Below are positions 1-10,547 of a DNA stretch of 64,000 bases, piece after piece. How positions within the stretch are numbered: the stretch's first letter is position 1; the number at the start of each line of letters is the position of its first letter. The notes below the pieces were generated by a model. That model saw only the letters and a list, made by a program, of their open reading frames with translations, was not told the DNA's origin and searched no databases. The DNA is from Elmis aenea (lineage: Eukaryota > Arthropoda > Insecta > Coleoptera > Elmidae), in contig OX393577.1 of assembly GCA_947652605.1 (NCBI GenBank), positions 23,625,466 to 23,689,465 on the forward strand, read 5' to 3'. The position numbers and the translations under genes are program-made.

Positions 1-615
1 AACAAGGAGAGACACTTTGAGAACGTAGTAATTTCATTTATCTGGGTGTGCAAATTACTGAACTGCGACAACGGGAAAGAAATAAGAGCGAGACTTTCAA
101 AAGGTAGTAAATGCGCAACAATCCCTAGATCAAAAATTATATCAAGAAAGGCCAAAGTATGATTTTACAAAACAGTATTAAGACCAACTGTAACTTACGC
201 TTGTGAAACCTGGATAATCAACAAAAAAGAAAAAGAACTCGAAAGGTGGGAAAGAAAAATATTGCCGAGGATTTACGGGGGAGTTAAACTAAATACCGTA
301 GAATGGAGAAAAAGAACAAACGAGGAAGTAATGAGATGGTACAAAGAACCGTCCATGATCGAAGTAGTAAGGACCCAGAGAATAAGTTGGTTTGGGCATG
401 CGCAACGCCTCTCTAAATAAAGAAACACGAAGATAATGATTACAGCTAGGAGAATGGGTATGAGAAAAAGAGGAAGACCTAAGAAAAGATAGCTGGAAGG
501 GGTCGAGGATGATTTAAAAAAAAATTGGAGTGACTAACTGGACAGAAGCAGTGAAAAATAGAAAGAAGTGGAGGGAGACAGCAAATCGAACCCTAGGCCT
601 AAATAGCCTGTAGCG
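1..615 (+). pseudogene. Non-LTR retrotransposon, reverse-transcriptase C-terminal remnant
   Basis: Translation from about 160 reads FYKTVLRPTVTYACETWI, then KILPRIYGGVK, then QRISWFGHAQRLSK and a stop, followed in shifted frames by RKRGRPKKR and WTEAVKNRKKWRETANR. This is the usual ending of RTE-like or related LINE polyproteins: the segment after the RT domain with YG/YACETW, the GHxQR motif and the basic RGRP motif. In-frame stops (about 418, about 490) and a frame change show it is dead. Only the 3' end of the element lies in the window and the 5' part would be off the left edge. It abuts a second LINE remnant of opposite orientation at about 620. Clade assignment is by memory of family motifs. 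Confidence 0.75.
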
Positions 616-850
616 CTTTTATATTATTTTTTTTCACCAGGATTCCATTCTAATATTTTCTTGGGAAATCGTTTGCTGTGCAGTCTTTGCATATGCCCGT
701 GCCATACCTTTCTATATTCTCTATTATCCACTTTGTTTCTCAAGTTCTTTGCGTTGGCATTCCTTTTAATTTATTTTTTATAATATTTTTGTTAATCACT
801 TCAATTCTATAAATGTGCTTAAAATTATGCACTACTAACTTTTGCTAACC
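616..850 (-). pseudogene. Second non-LTR retrotransposon C-terminal remnant, opposite strand
   Basis: The minus strand of about 620-710 reads VWHGHMQRLHSKRFPKK followed by ILEWNPGEKK. This matches the GHxQRM...R.PKKILEW.P.G region that closes many LINE reverse-transcriptase polyproteins. Further upstream on the minus strand (710-830) a decayed reading RIEVINKNIIKNKLKG fits the segment before it, with stops and frame changes between. The two LINE 3' ends therefore meet tail to tail near 616. The short AT-rich joint may include their 3' tails. Confidence 0.6.
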
Positions 851-3040
851 AATAACTGAACTGATCAGTTAATAATCCATTTTGCTGTGATGGAATTTAA
901 AAGTTTTGTAATAAACTTTTAACGTGCACTTTATGGCTTTTAAAGAATGCCTTAACTAGGTTTACTATAGTAATTGCTTTAGATAAACGGTACAACAAAA
1001 ACAGGTTATGAACATACCACGATAACCATAATCCTTATAGATGTGGCGTTTTGCGCCACCCGCAATAACTAAAAACACATCGCGTGCCATACAGCAAGAT
1101 TAAAACAAGCAAAATCGAAAATAACTTAAATGGTTGTACGTCTCGTCCTTAGTTTGTTGTTGGATGAAAGAGGATGAAGAACCTAATGCACTTTTCAATG
1201 AATTAAAATCACTTGTAACTTACTGCTAGTGCAAACGCTCCCATATAAATCTACCCTGTCATGTGCAAAAATACTTCGGTAATTTATAATCGTAGGTGCG
1301 CGAGATGCCACTTTAAAAGATTGATGATAATTGTGTAGTTTTGTTTCAACAACTAGTTGTATTTATTGTAGTAATTAGCTTCGAACAAGGCCGATGAAAA
1401 AATACTGTAAACCAATCTTTGACGTCTATTTATGTGTAAAAGTTTGTAGTTCAAAAATGTACAATAAAATTCTCGATGTAAATGACTTTATTAGCAAAAC
1501 ATATTTTATATGCGGCAGGTGTAAAGGAATATGCTAGAATTTATTTATTAACATTTCAAGGATAAGAATCGTGTAGTTAACGTTAATTTCAACGCACTCC
1601 TTATAATTACAAGCTATGTACAGTAAATTAAATTGGCCATGTGGAATGTGCTACAAGCGAACAATCAGTGTGGGTGGAACTCAACAAACATTTTCTGAAT
1701 TCTCACATATGATGTTGTTGCGTTCGATAACTTCAATATCCATCCATGAGATAATCAAGGTGGGCTGGGCCGTTTGGCGTTCCGCTAGAAAATCCCAACA
1801 TTGCAATATTTAAATGCGTACTGGCAACTAGAATTGAGCGGGTGCCTAGGCTACACCCACGTTCAAATTAATTGCAATTACTAAAATAACTGAGAAACAA
1901 CGTAATAATCTTTAGGATATTACAAATGCTTTTATCAACATCTTCATATTGGAACTTTAACAATTTAACTTGCCAATTAAGGGACGGAGTAACGACCTCT
2001 CGGACATAATTAGCTTTCATGATACTATCCTGGAAACGAATACAATTCAACTAACAACAACCAAACATGAAAAATATAAGTATAATTTGATTTAAGTTGT
2101 GTGTAATGTTTTATGCCAATCCTTCGTAGTCATGTCAACATTCTGTTTAGTGTTAGTTTAATAAAATATTCATTTGAATAGCTGTCTCGTAAAATATTTG
2201 ATTATTACTAATTAATGAAGAAAATAATAGAAGGCTGGAGTTCCAACGCATATAACACAAAATAAACTTGTAAAATGAAAGACTTATGGTACACATAATT
2301 CAAACCTAATACAAGTTTTGGCTGTTAGTAGTCACCGTATCAATTAGCAATTAGTTATAATAGATAATAAATATAATAAATGGATATCATTAATAAAATT
2401 TGGTAATCTACCGTTACGTTAATTATCAGAATATAACGTAAGCCATAAAACAGCACTCGTATTGTATTATTACAACAATATATTCAATTTTATGTGCATT
2501 AAGAGCACAATCAGAGGCTGCTGATATACTATAACTTGGTGTGGCGCCAAATAGAGAAATAGGGCGGGCCGATCCGCCTCTTTCATACGCCTTTAGAAAA
2601 TACTACATAATTACTAACCCTAATTACCACAGATACTATTAAACACAGACTTCAGCCAAATAATATTAGTCTTTATATGAGACAAATATGCGAGGCCTCG
2701 TATTTGCCGTGCATAAAAAAAAATCACGTGAGGAAATTAAAAAATTATAATTGACGCCTTCTAGCTTTCTCAGAACGAAGCACACAGCAATTTTGCAGGA
2801 TTCCACCACTAACTATTCTAAATAAGATCTCACTACTACAACAAATGTCACGAGTTTGCACAGGCGTGATTCTTAAAGGAAAAAATGCTTTAAGCTCTAG
2901 CAAAAATCTCCACGATCTATAACTGTAGAACTTCTTGTCAGATCTTTACTGCAATTAGCAGTGCTGCGAAAACACAGCACATCTCTTGAACACAACTAAA
3001 CAATTCGATCAAATTTTGTAATGAAAATTTTTAAGATAAT
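851..3040. other. AT-rich stretch with no recognised gene
   Basis: Both strands carry only short chance ORFs (for example 1616-1813 and 1868-2050). No transposase motif, long inverted repeat or tandem array was seen here. Confidence 0.5.
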
Positions 3041-3424
3041 GGTGAACCAAATTCAAATGTTTAAGGGGTATCTCGGTTACCGTAGTAGTTACCCAAAATC
3101 TGTTATCGGTCTCTTCGGCTATTTTTGTGAGAAAAGAAGGCCTATGTAATCAGATTTTTATATCGCTTTCCATTTTAACACTACTGACGAAAAATTAAAT
3201 TTAATCATTTTTGAAAACTTACAACTTCTTTATTTGTTAAAATAGAACACAATTTTATTAAGGCTTTTTATACAGATTTTTATGCTTAATTTAAAAACAA
3301 TTTTTTTAAGAACCTTGACTTTCGAGATATGAAGTAAACTTAAATTTTTTTAAATAGAAACTCTAGTTGGCCATGACTTTATATGAAAAAGCAATTTTTT
3401 AGCTTTTTAAAAATACATAGTTTT

Positions 3425-4040
3425 ATACAGGGTGTCCCAGCCAAGACGAATTATTCGATAGCTCTGTTATTAGGCATAATATTTAAAAAAGTTAAATATA
3501 AAAGTTGTTTGTAATCATTTACTACATAACCTAAAATTATTTTCAACTATACACAGTGTTTTGTTTTTGCGATCTGATACCAAACATAGTTTTTTTTATG
3601 TAGAACACCCTATATATTTTGTAATTTTTGGATGTAAAATAAAATTTTCTTTCAAAAATATTATAGGTTGTTTATGTCTAAAATGAATAGTTTTTGAGTT
3701 ATTAACGTTTTTTGAAAATTTTGACAGAAGCAGACCTTTATAAAAATATTTATATTTATTAACATAACAGGACCAGAGCAATTTACTCTCGTAATTTATT
3801 AGACAATAGTGTCGTAGTGATTGTTGATTTGTTAAACTTTTAAAATAGCATACAGGGTGTTCGTTTTACTCGGTCCATTTCGCTAAACTTTAAACGCATG
3901 TAAGTCATTTTTTTTAAATGGAACACCCTATATATTTTTACATTTTCTTGTAGAAAACTTAATTATCTTTCAAAGTTATTAAGCATGTTTATGTCTAAAT
4001 ATAATATTTTTGAAGTTATTTCGTTTCTTATGTTTATTTG
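3425..4040. repeat. Duplicated nested segment with CAGGGTGT / ACACCCTATATA ends
   Basis: Two units lie in direct orientation. One begins TACAGGGTGTCCCAGCC at about 3426, the other CATACAGGGTGTTCG at about 3849. Each is followed by GGAACACCCTATATATTTT or a close variant (about 3603 and about 3921) and by a shared stretch around TTTATGTCTAAA (about 3672 and about 3990). This suggests a tandem or repeated insertion of another CAGGGTG-type element within family A. Confidence 0.5.
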
Positions 4041-4110
4041 CGAGTATTTTACCTAAAATATCGGTAGTAGCCTTTGAAAATTGAAAACAATTTGTATGAA
4101 CTGTCAACCA

Positions 4111-4277
4111 AAACACTCAATCGGCACAATTTTCACTATTATGCCATTAAAAATCCATATTTTTTAAGAGTTGTAGTTCTGATGTTATTTGCTGCCATTT
4201 ATGCTGTGCATCTACAACTCTTAAAAGTTATGGATTTTGAGTGGCATGATAGTGAAAATTGTGCCGATTAAGTGTTT
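4111..4277. mobile_element. 167-bp near-palindromic MITE
   Basis: The left arm begins AAACACTCAATCGGCACAAT and continues through ATTTTCACTATTATGCCA and CTCTTAAAAAATATGG on the complementary side. The right arm is its near-exact reverse complement, ending AATCGGCAC (complement) then AGTGTTT. The arms are about 70 bp with a short loop. The plus-strand 65-codon ORF here is simply one reading of the hairpin. It sits inside family A copy 1. No target duplication could be assigned. Confidence 0.65.
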
Positions 4278-4390
4278 ACATAGGCCTTCTTTTCTCACAA
4301 AAATTGCCCAAGACACCGATATTAGATTTTCGCCAACTATTACGGTAACCGAGATACCCCGTAAAACATTCGAATTTGGTCCACCCTGTA

Positions 4391-5173
4391 TACACCTTTA
4401 ACATGAAGGACCGAGGATACCGAAAACCTTGGCAACAGAAATTAGCAATGGAATGTTTTCAGATGCCTACTAAGAATCTAAACTGAAATATCCAGTTTTT
4501 GTAATATCCTGAAAAAAACTTAAAATTTTAATGTTTTATTTATAACGTTTTTTTCATTATGAGTAATAACACAAGAGGTAGCAATGTGTATCTAAAAATT
4601 CTACGAAAAGAAGTTTCGGCAAATTTGCAAAACACTATGAAGCTATTTAATAATAATACAAAATATAACTGTGAACAAATGAAGAATAATAAATTTATTT
4701 TTGGCATCAGATTTATCGCCATTTGAAATATAAGCAAAATTTTGTGTTGAAAGATAATAAGGCTATAAGTCAATAATTAAATTTGATCTATTCAATTTTT
4801 TTTCTTGATTTATTAGCGGGTAGGTTGTCTGTTAACAGCAAAGAATGTTAATGCAGAATTTTAATAATGTCACACACACCTATAGTTTATAACCGACTAG
4901 CGCAGTATCAACTTTCAGCCATATTAAATAAATATTTTACCTCATTAAAACAACACAATTTAAAACTGTTAACACCCAACGGTGTATTGTTGAAATTTTG
5001 AGGTTTATAATTTTTATCAAATTAATACTTTAAAGAAAGCGATGCCTCGCGAATGTACAAAGTATCGTCTGGTTTATATTATGATTGTTGCAATCACAAA
5101 ATTGCTTATCTTTAACTAGTATAACCATTGTCTTGTAAAACTTCATGTTTGTTTTTTTTTTCCCAAAATTGTA
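4391..5173. other. No gene recognised
   Basis: AT-rich sequence between two inverted-repeat elements. The longest open frame (4540-4773, minus) is hydrophobic, low complexity and unrecognised. Confidence 0.45.
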
Positions 5174-5175
5174 TA

Positions 5176-6243
5176 CAGGGTGTTTGAAATTCGAGTTAAA
5201 GCATAGGAATCTCCCTTATTATAATAGCTAGTGCTAGAGTATAGGTTTAAATTTGGCAAAGTTGCTAAATTTGATGCTCATTGATAATCCAAGAGAAATT
5301 GGAAATATCTCCAATGGTATCCGAAAAAATTAGGAAAAACCGGAAATACGATTTTTTTAAATCGTCTTTGACTCGTTTGGGTTTGAAATATTTGAAATGT
5401 ATAAAAACATTGCCCAAGCAACCTTTTAAGCCAAATCGAATGGTAGTCACAAATTTTTGCTAGATTGATTCGTTATTGTTTTATACAACTAACATTGTTT
5501 TTTCTTTTGGACACAATTTTTGTTATTTACATAATCTAATAGCATAAATTTTTCTGAATTCATTGATGTATCATACATGGTATTTTACTTCTTCTTTCAT
5601 TGTCAAATTTGAAAAAAACGTTTTTAACAATAACCGGTCGTTCTAGATTATGTTGTTTCCATGATAACCGTTTAACAAACTAAAAGTTTTGAAAGCCTAT
5701 TACTTGTCAGATTAATAAATTCGTAAAAATGAACTTTAATAATGAAGTAAAATGCGATATGCTGCGAATTTTTTATACCTTTTAAGTTTTGTTATACTTT
5801 ATTACATGCTATATTCAAATTTACTTTAGTTTCTGTTTAACGTAGAAAAATAGTTTTTTTCCGTATGTTTGTTATAAAAATGATCTTTTAAATTTTCATC
5901 TGAAATATCTGATAATATGGCATTGGGAGCATATCACGTTTTCCTTCGTTATTAAAGTTCATTTTTACGAATGTATTAATGTGACAAGTAATAGGCTTTG
6001 TGACCAACATCCGATTCGGCTTAAAAAATTGCTTGGACAATGTTTTTACACATTTAAAATATTTTGAACTCCAAAGGAGTTATAGGCGACTTTCAAAAAT
6101 CGTATTTTCTTGGTTTTCCTCATTTTCTCGGATACAGTTTGAGATATGTCCAATTTCTCTTCGGATTGCCAAATTTAAACCTATGCTCTAGCTATTATAA
6201 TAAGCGAGATCACCATGCTTAAACTCGAATTTCAAAAACCCTG
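5176..6243. mobile_element. Family B inverted-repeat element, copy 1
   Basis: Starts CAGGGTGTTTGAAATTCGAG after TA (5174-5175) and ends TCGAATTTCAAAAACCCTG before TA (6244-6245). The arms share TTATTATAATAGCTAG / CTAGCTATTATAATAAG, AGAGAAATTGGAAATAT / ATGTCCAATTTCTCT and a run ending AAATACGATTTTT / AAAAATCGTATTTTC. The element is about 1.07 kb with arms of about 280 bp and no transposase motif. The opposed ORFs at 5265-5463 are arm sequence. Two more copies lie at 9001-9706 (partial) and 47740-49575. Non-autonomous TA-target DNA element. Confidence 0.8.
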
Positions 6244-6245
6244 TA

Positions 6246-7887
6246 TTTAGATATATTGAAGTATAAATTTTAAAGGTGACGTTTTCTGGTTCATAAGACG
6301 CCGCATTCTAAATAGCTAAAGTAAGAAACGTTATTGGTGTGTCTTTTAGTATTATCTTTGTAAGGACCCGGTGTTTTAAATTTGTCTTTTTAATTCGCGA
6401 CTTTTAGCTTGTTGTCCATAGATAAGAAGATAAGCTATTTTTAACGTAATACTTATACGTTTACCATATTTACCACTTTTATTATATGACTTTCGCCTAG
6501 AACATACCAATTTATTTAAAAAAAATATTGATACATAATGTATTGTCTACACTTTGCATGTAAATATTATTATAAATATAAACATAAATTACTTTTAGAT
6601 GTAAAAATAACATAATTACATAAGCACTAACTTCGGTGACCATATATTTTGCAGTAAAAATAAAAGTACTTCTTCTATCGGGTTTATTGTCGAAGGCGCG
6701 ACTATAAACTTCGAAAATTCTTTAAAGATTCCGTGCCGTACTCTTTATAGTGTTCAGCCCAACCCACTATACGTGACTTGTAGCAGTTGTTTTATTCGAA
6801 TATCTGGACATTTACACTATCCGACGATAGATTTACATTACACTATCAAAACATTATAAAAAAATTCAATCCAATCCCGTCGTAGCATAAGCAACCCAAT
6901 ATGCAATGCAATTAGTATTAGAAAATAAACAGTAATGTTTATGCTAATACACTAGGCAAATTTTTTAGTGAAACGCATTCAGTACCATCGTAAAACCATT
7001 TTAAGACTTAACGGTGTACAAATGTAATTAATTTTCTAATCTAGCGGCGAAACTACAAAAGTAAAAAGTATATCTTTAAAGTGCAGATAAGAATTAATTA
7101 AAATATAATGTATTGGGTTTTTTATGGAAATAAAAAATAAAGGGCGGTTTTTAGGAGCAGAAAATAAGATTGGTGAAGCGTAGCTTTGCTAAAGGGAATT
7201 ACTTTGTACATATTTAAAATGAAACCTTGAACAATATTAACCGTATTTTTAGTTCCCAATAGATCTAGTAGGACCCTCCTATTTATTCGCAATTGCATCT
7301 TAACGAATACTACCGTAATATTCGTAATATTATATTAGAGAGCATTCGTAAACTTTTAACTCTTTTTTTGTCATGTGTATTAAACGTCTGTGTGTGATAA
7401 GTGAAGAACACGTATTTTATTTAGTTACAGTTCAATTGGCCTTTGTGATTATAGATAGCTGTTGGTACGTGCGAAACAGTTATACTGGAGATGGAATATT
7501 CATAGTTGCGCCTTGGTCGTGCCTTGTAATATCGTAAATATAAAATTATAATTTTATATCAGTTATCTTTGCGGTATGTTTACACGACCTCCACTTGCTA
7601 AATCATTTTAGTTGCTTAAAATAAGTTAATGGAGCACTTTATAGTTTATTAATAAATACTTTTACGCCACAACAATAAACTATACGTATCCTCACAACGC
7701 TTATGAATTGAAATAATTTTTTAACTTGACACTGTGGTTGCCTTCAATTACATTTTAAAGCACCGATGAAGTTTGAAAAGAATCATAAATTGTATATTCC
7801 TTAAAATTACTATATTTTCTTCGTATCTTGCCGTGTCTGCAGTTGGTAATAAGTTCGGTCCATGTTATTCCTGTCTATTGCCTAAAG
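6246..7887. other. No gene recognised
   Basis: AT-rich, with no ORF above about 60 codons of any recognisable family and no repeat structure seen. Confidence 0.45.
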
Positions 7888-8129
7888 CAAGGTTCTAAAC
7901 TGGGAGTCCATGGACCCCCAAGCTTCTACAGGGGGTACGTGTCAAATACAATGCCTGGGAAAATTTCTTGGCGGAAAGCAAGAATACACAATTGTCGCAC
8001 TAAACAGTTTATGTTCTATGCATAAATAAAGTTCTTTTGAAATGTACCAATTAAGAACGGGTACATGATGCTTCACCACAGTGAGGTCAATCAAGGGGTA
8101 CAAAAATGGAAACGGGTTAAAAGCCGCTG
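7888..8129. mobile_element. Probable short hAT-type non-autonomous element
   Basis: The left end, CAAGGTTCTAAACTGGGAGT then CCATGGACCCCC, resembles the 'CAGxGGTTCT.AAACTGGGG' ends of many hAT elements. The right end GGGTTAAAAGCCGCTG is its rough inverted partner (CAGCGGCTTTTAACCC). Flanking 8-mers do not match convincingly, so the target duplication is eroded or the ends are slightly off. The ORF 7828-8025 runs through it and has no family signature. Confidence 0.45.
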
Positions 8130-8604
8130 CTGTAAGATACAATAACTAAAAAATTATTTCAGTCATGGTTCTAAAATAACCGTAGAATGTTTAACTAGGA
8201 TAGTTAAAATACCAAGTTATTGGTATTGTTAAATTCACCAGAAAATACTCTATTTAAATAACCGCATGAGCCACTATCGTTCCTTAAAAAAAAAATCCTT
8301 TTTCTCAAAAAACCAATTTCGCAACCTTTAAAGTTTATTAACGTAACACAAATGTCAATTAAAATTTACAAAAACGTTTTTCGGACACTTTTTGACATAA
8401 TAAAATTCAATTTATGCAGGTCACGGCACATTAATTACAAAATTTAATTTTTGTCCAAAACTGCTACTCTAACAATAAGAGACAACTCTTAAATGTCACA
8501 TCGAAAAAAAAAACATCAACACGGAATTAGGTACTCCCATCTATTCGTAGGCACTGAATATGTAAAATGATTTTTGGTTATTTAAAAAAAAGAACTACAA
8601 GAAT

Positions 8605-8993
8605 AAAGTATAACAAACCTTATATCATTGAAACGAGAAAAAATAACCTTTTTAATAAGGCTACAGCCAACTATGACTTCCATTTAAAAAAAATGCGAGT
8701 TTGTGTTATAACTTTGAAATCGAGAGTGCTATAACATATTTAAAATCTACGTAAAAATATCTATAAAGGCCAATTTTTATTTTTGTTCTAGCTCATATGC
8801 CTATGGATATATTCAAGTTTGAAAAAATCGATCTTTTTTAGTTTTTTCAAAATATTTTAAAAAGTTCATGACGTAGGTCAAATTTGAAAATAGAATCAGA
8901 TTTTCTTTTAAATTCTGCACTTTGCTAATTTAAATGTTTCTGTATCTTTAATATTTATGGAGTTACCCATACAACAGGTTAGAAAAATGGGCA
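8605..8993. mobile_element. Family C half-element (right arm only)
   Basis: Ends GGGCACCCTG followed by TA. It shares with the right arm of 26640-27939 the order 'AACGAGAAAAAA', 'CAACTATG', 'AAAAATATCTA', 'AAAATCG', 'AGTTTTTT', 'CTTTGCTAAT' and 'ACCCATACAACA'. The left arm was not found, so this is a truncated or rearranged copy. It is followed directly by family B sequence. Confidence 0.5.
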
Positions 8994-9000
8994 CCCTGTA

Positions 9001-9706
9001 TAGATAATAACATTAATCGTAAGAAGAAAAACGCGATATGCCTCGAATTTTTTATTCATTGAATAGGAACTCTACAGCTACACTGTCAAGTTAACAATAT
9101 GCAGAAACATATCCAGATAGAAGACAACACTCGCACACATATTTTGGTACGTTGAACAAAAACATTTTTACGAATTTATTAATGTGACAAGTAACAGGCT
9201 TTCAAAACTATTAGTTTGATGATGGGTTATCATGAAAACAACATAAACTACAATGACCGGCCAACCTGATGTATAGTTGTTATTGTTAAAAACGTATTTT
9301 TTTTCAAATACCAGTGTAATACATCAATGGATTCAGAAAAATAAATGCTGTTTGATTATGTAAATAGCAAAATTTGCGCCCATAAGAAAAAAAAAAGTTG
9401 GTTGTCATAAAACTAAAACGAATCGACATAGGAAAAATTTGTCTCCACTATTCGATTCGGCTTAAAAACATGCTCCGGCAATGTTTTTACACATTTGAAA
9501 TATTTTATACTCCAAAGGGGTTATAGACGATTTTCAAAAATCGTATTTTTCGTTTTTCCCAATGTTCTCGAATACCGTTTGAGATATTTCCAATTTCTCT
9601 TTGGATTATCAATGAGCATCGAATTTAGCAACTTTAAACCTATAATCCAGCTATTATAATAGGTAAGCGAAATCCCCATGCTTAAACTCGAATTTCAATC
9701 ACCCTG
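9001..9706. mobile_element. Family B inverted-repeat element, copy 2 (left part lost)
   Basis: 9170-9706 is colinear with the right half of the copies at 5176-6243 and 47740-49575. It contains TTACGAATTTATTAATGTGA, ATTCGGCTTAAAAA, CAATTTCTCTTTGGATTAT and the end CGAATTTCAATCACCCTG before TA. 9015-9165 matches the inner segment seen at about 48860-48990 (AAAACGCGATATGC, ATATCCAGA.AGAAGACAAC). The left terminal arm is absent. Confidence 0.65.
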
Positions 9707-9708
9707 TA

Positions 9709-10218
9709 TATTATAAAAGAATGGCAAACTCTCTCGTTTATTACTTTTGGATCATCCCATTTATCATTATGGGTGGCATCCAAGATACATGATATTTAAC
9801 ACTCACTGACAGACTGACTACTCCATATAGACCAAAGTTAAATTTAGGAATATGATAAATTTTATCTCATTATCATATGAGTCATGAAATTCTGTTGTTA
9901 GGGCAACGACTTAGCCTATCAGGGCTACAATCGGCGGATGAGCAAGGGCAAACTCGAGTCACGACCAACATATACGTAGTGCATTAATTTTATTGCTATT
10001 GGGGCAAATGTACTTAACGTAAAGTTTTAAAAACCAATTATATAATGACAAAACTGTGTTGGCATTCCTCTTTAAGAGACAATATAAATAGTATTTAACA
10101 TTAAATTGCTACTAAAGACCATGTATATTAATACCATCTTCTAATCGCAACAGTTGGTTTAAGGAAAAAACACAAACCCACTGCAAATTCTCATAGAAAA
10201 ATTATGAAATTAGTTTCC
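9709..10218. other. No gene recognised
   Basis: No coding or repeat signal seen between the family B end and the family D half-element. Confidence 0.4.
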
Positions 10219-10395
10219 TAAATTTATCCAAATTTGAGAAATAAAATAAAAACCTTCTTTTACCGCATCCCTTTAGGGGGGTGTAACTTCGAAAGGAGAC
10301 GTCTAAGGATTTTTTTTTTTTTATGAAAGACCCCCTTTAATTTTCGATAAGGAATCACCTCCTGAATTTTTTTGCAATACTTAAGAAACACCCTG
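10219..10395. mobile_element. Family D element, right arm only
   Basis: TTTATCCAAATTTGAGAAAT, then CCCTTTAGGGGGGTGTAACT, then AAAGACCCCCTTTAATTTTC and the end TTAAGAAACACCCTG match the right arm of the copy at 43079-43784 almost word for word. The left arm is missing. The minus-strand ORF 10260-10721 is a chance frame running through this arm and the adjoining hAT end. Confidence 0.65.
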
Positions 10396-10539
10396 TCTAT
10401 TATAATTAATAATATAATATGTCCAAATTTTATTAGTAATCGACAGTATTTCCTAGACTTTTGATTTCTTGTATTCCAAAATGAAGCATGATATGTATAA
10501 CTCTGTAATTGCTGCACTTTGTACGTAAAGACATGCAAT

Positions 10540-10547
10540 CGTAAATG
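10540..10547. repeat. hAT target-site duplication, left (CGTAAATG)
   Basis: CGTAAATG lies immediately left of the terminal CAGTGGCGCGCC and is repeated exactly at 12489-12496. Confidence 0.9.

Larger units (their letters stand above)
3041..4388. mobile_element. Family A long inverted-repeat element, copy 1 (eroded left end)
   Basis: The right end reads TTCGAATTTGGTCCACCCTG followed by TA. The left end begins GGTGAACCAAATTCAAATG. The arms hold 'GGTATCTCGGTTACCG' at left and its reverse complement near 4350, then 'AGAAAAGAAGGCCTATG' against its complement near 4285. The same arms occur in the copy at 17953-19162. Nothing in it codes for a transposase. Inside are further CAGGGTG-type ends (3428, 3853) and a palindromic insert (4111-4277), so it is a nest rather than a clean copy. 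Likely a non-autonomous DNA transposon using TA targets. Confidence 0.7.

Noticed and set aside
5265..5463. Opposed 60- and 61-codon ORFs
   Set aside because: Arm sequence of family B; the same reading recurs in the other arm at about 6000-6190.
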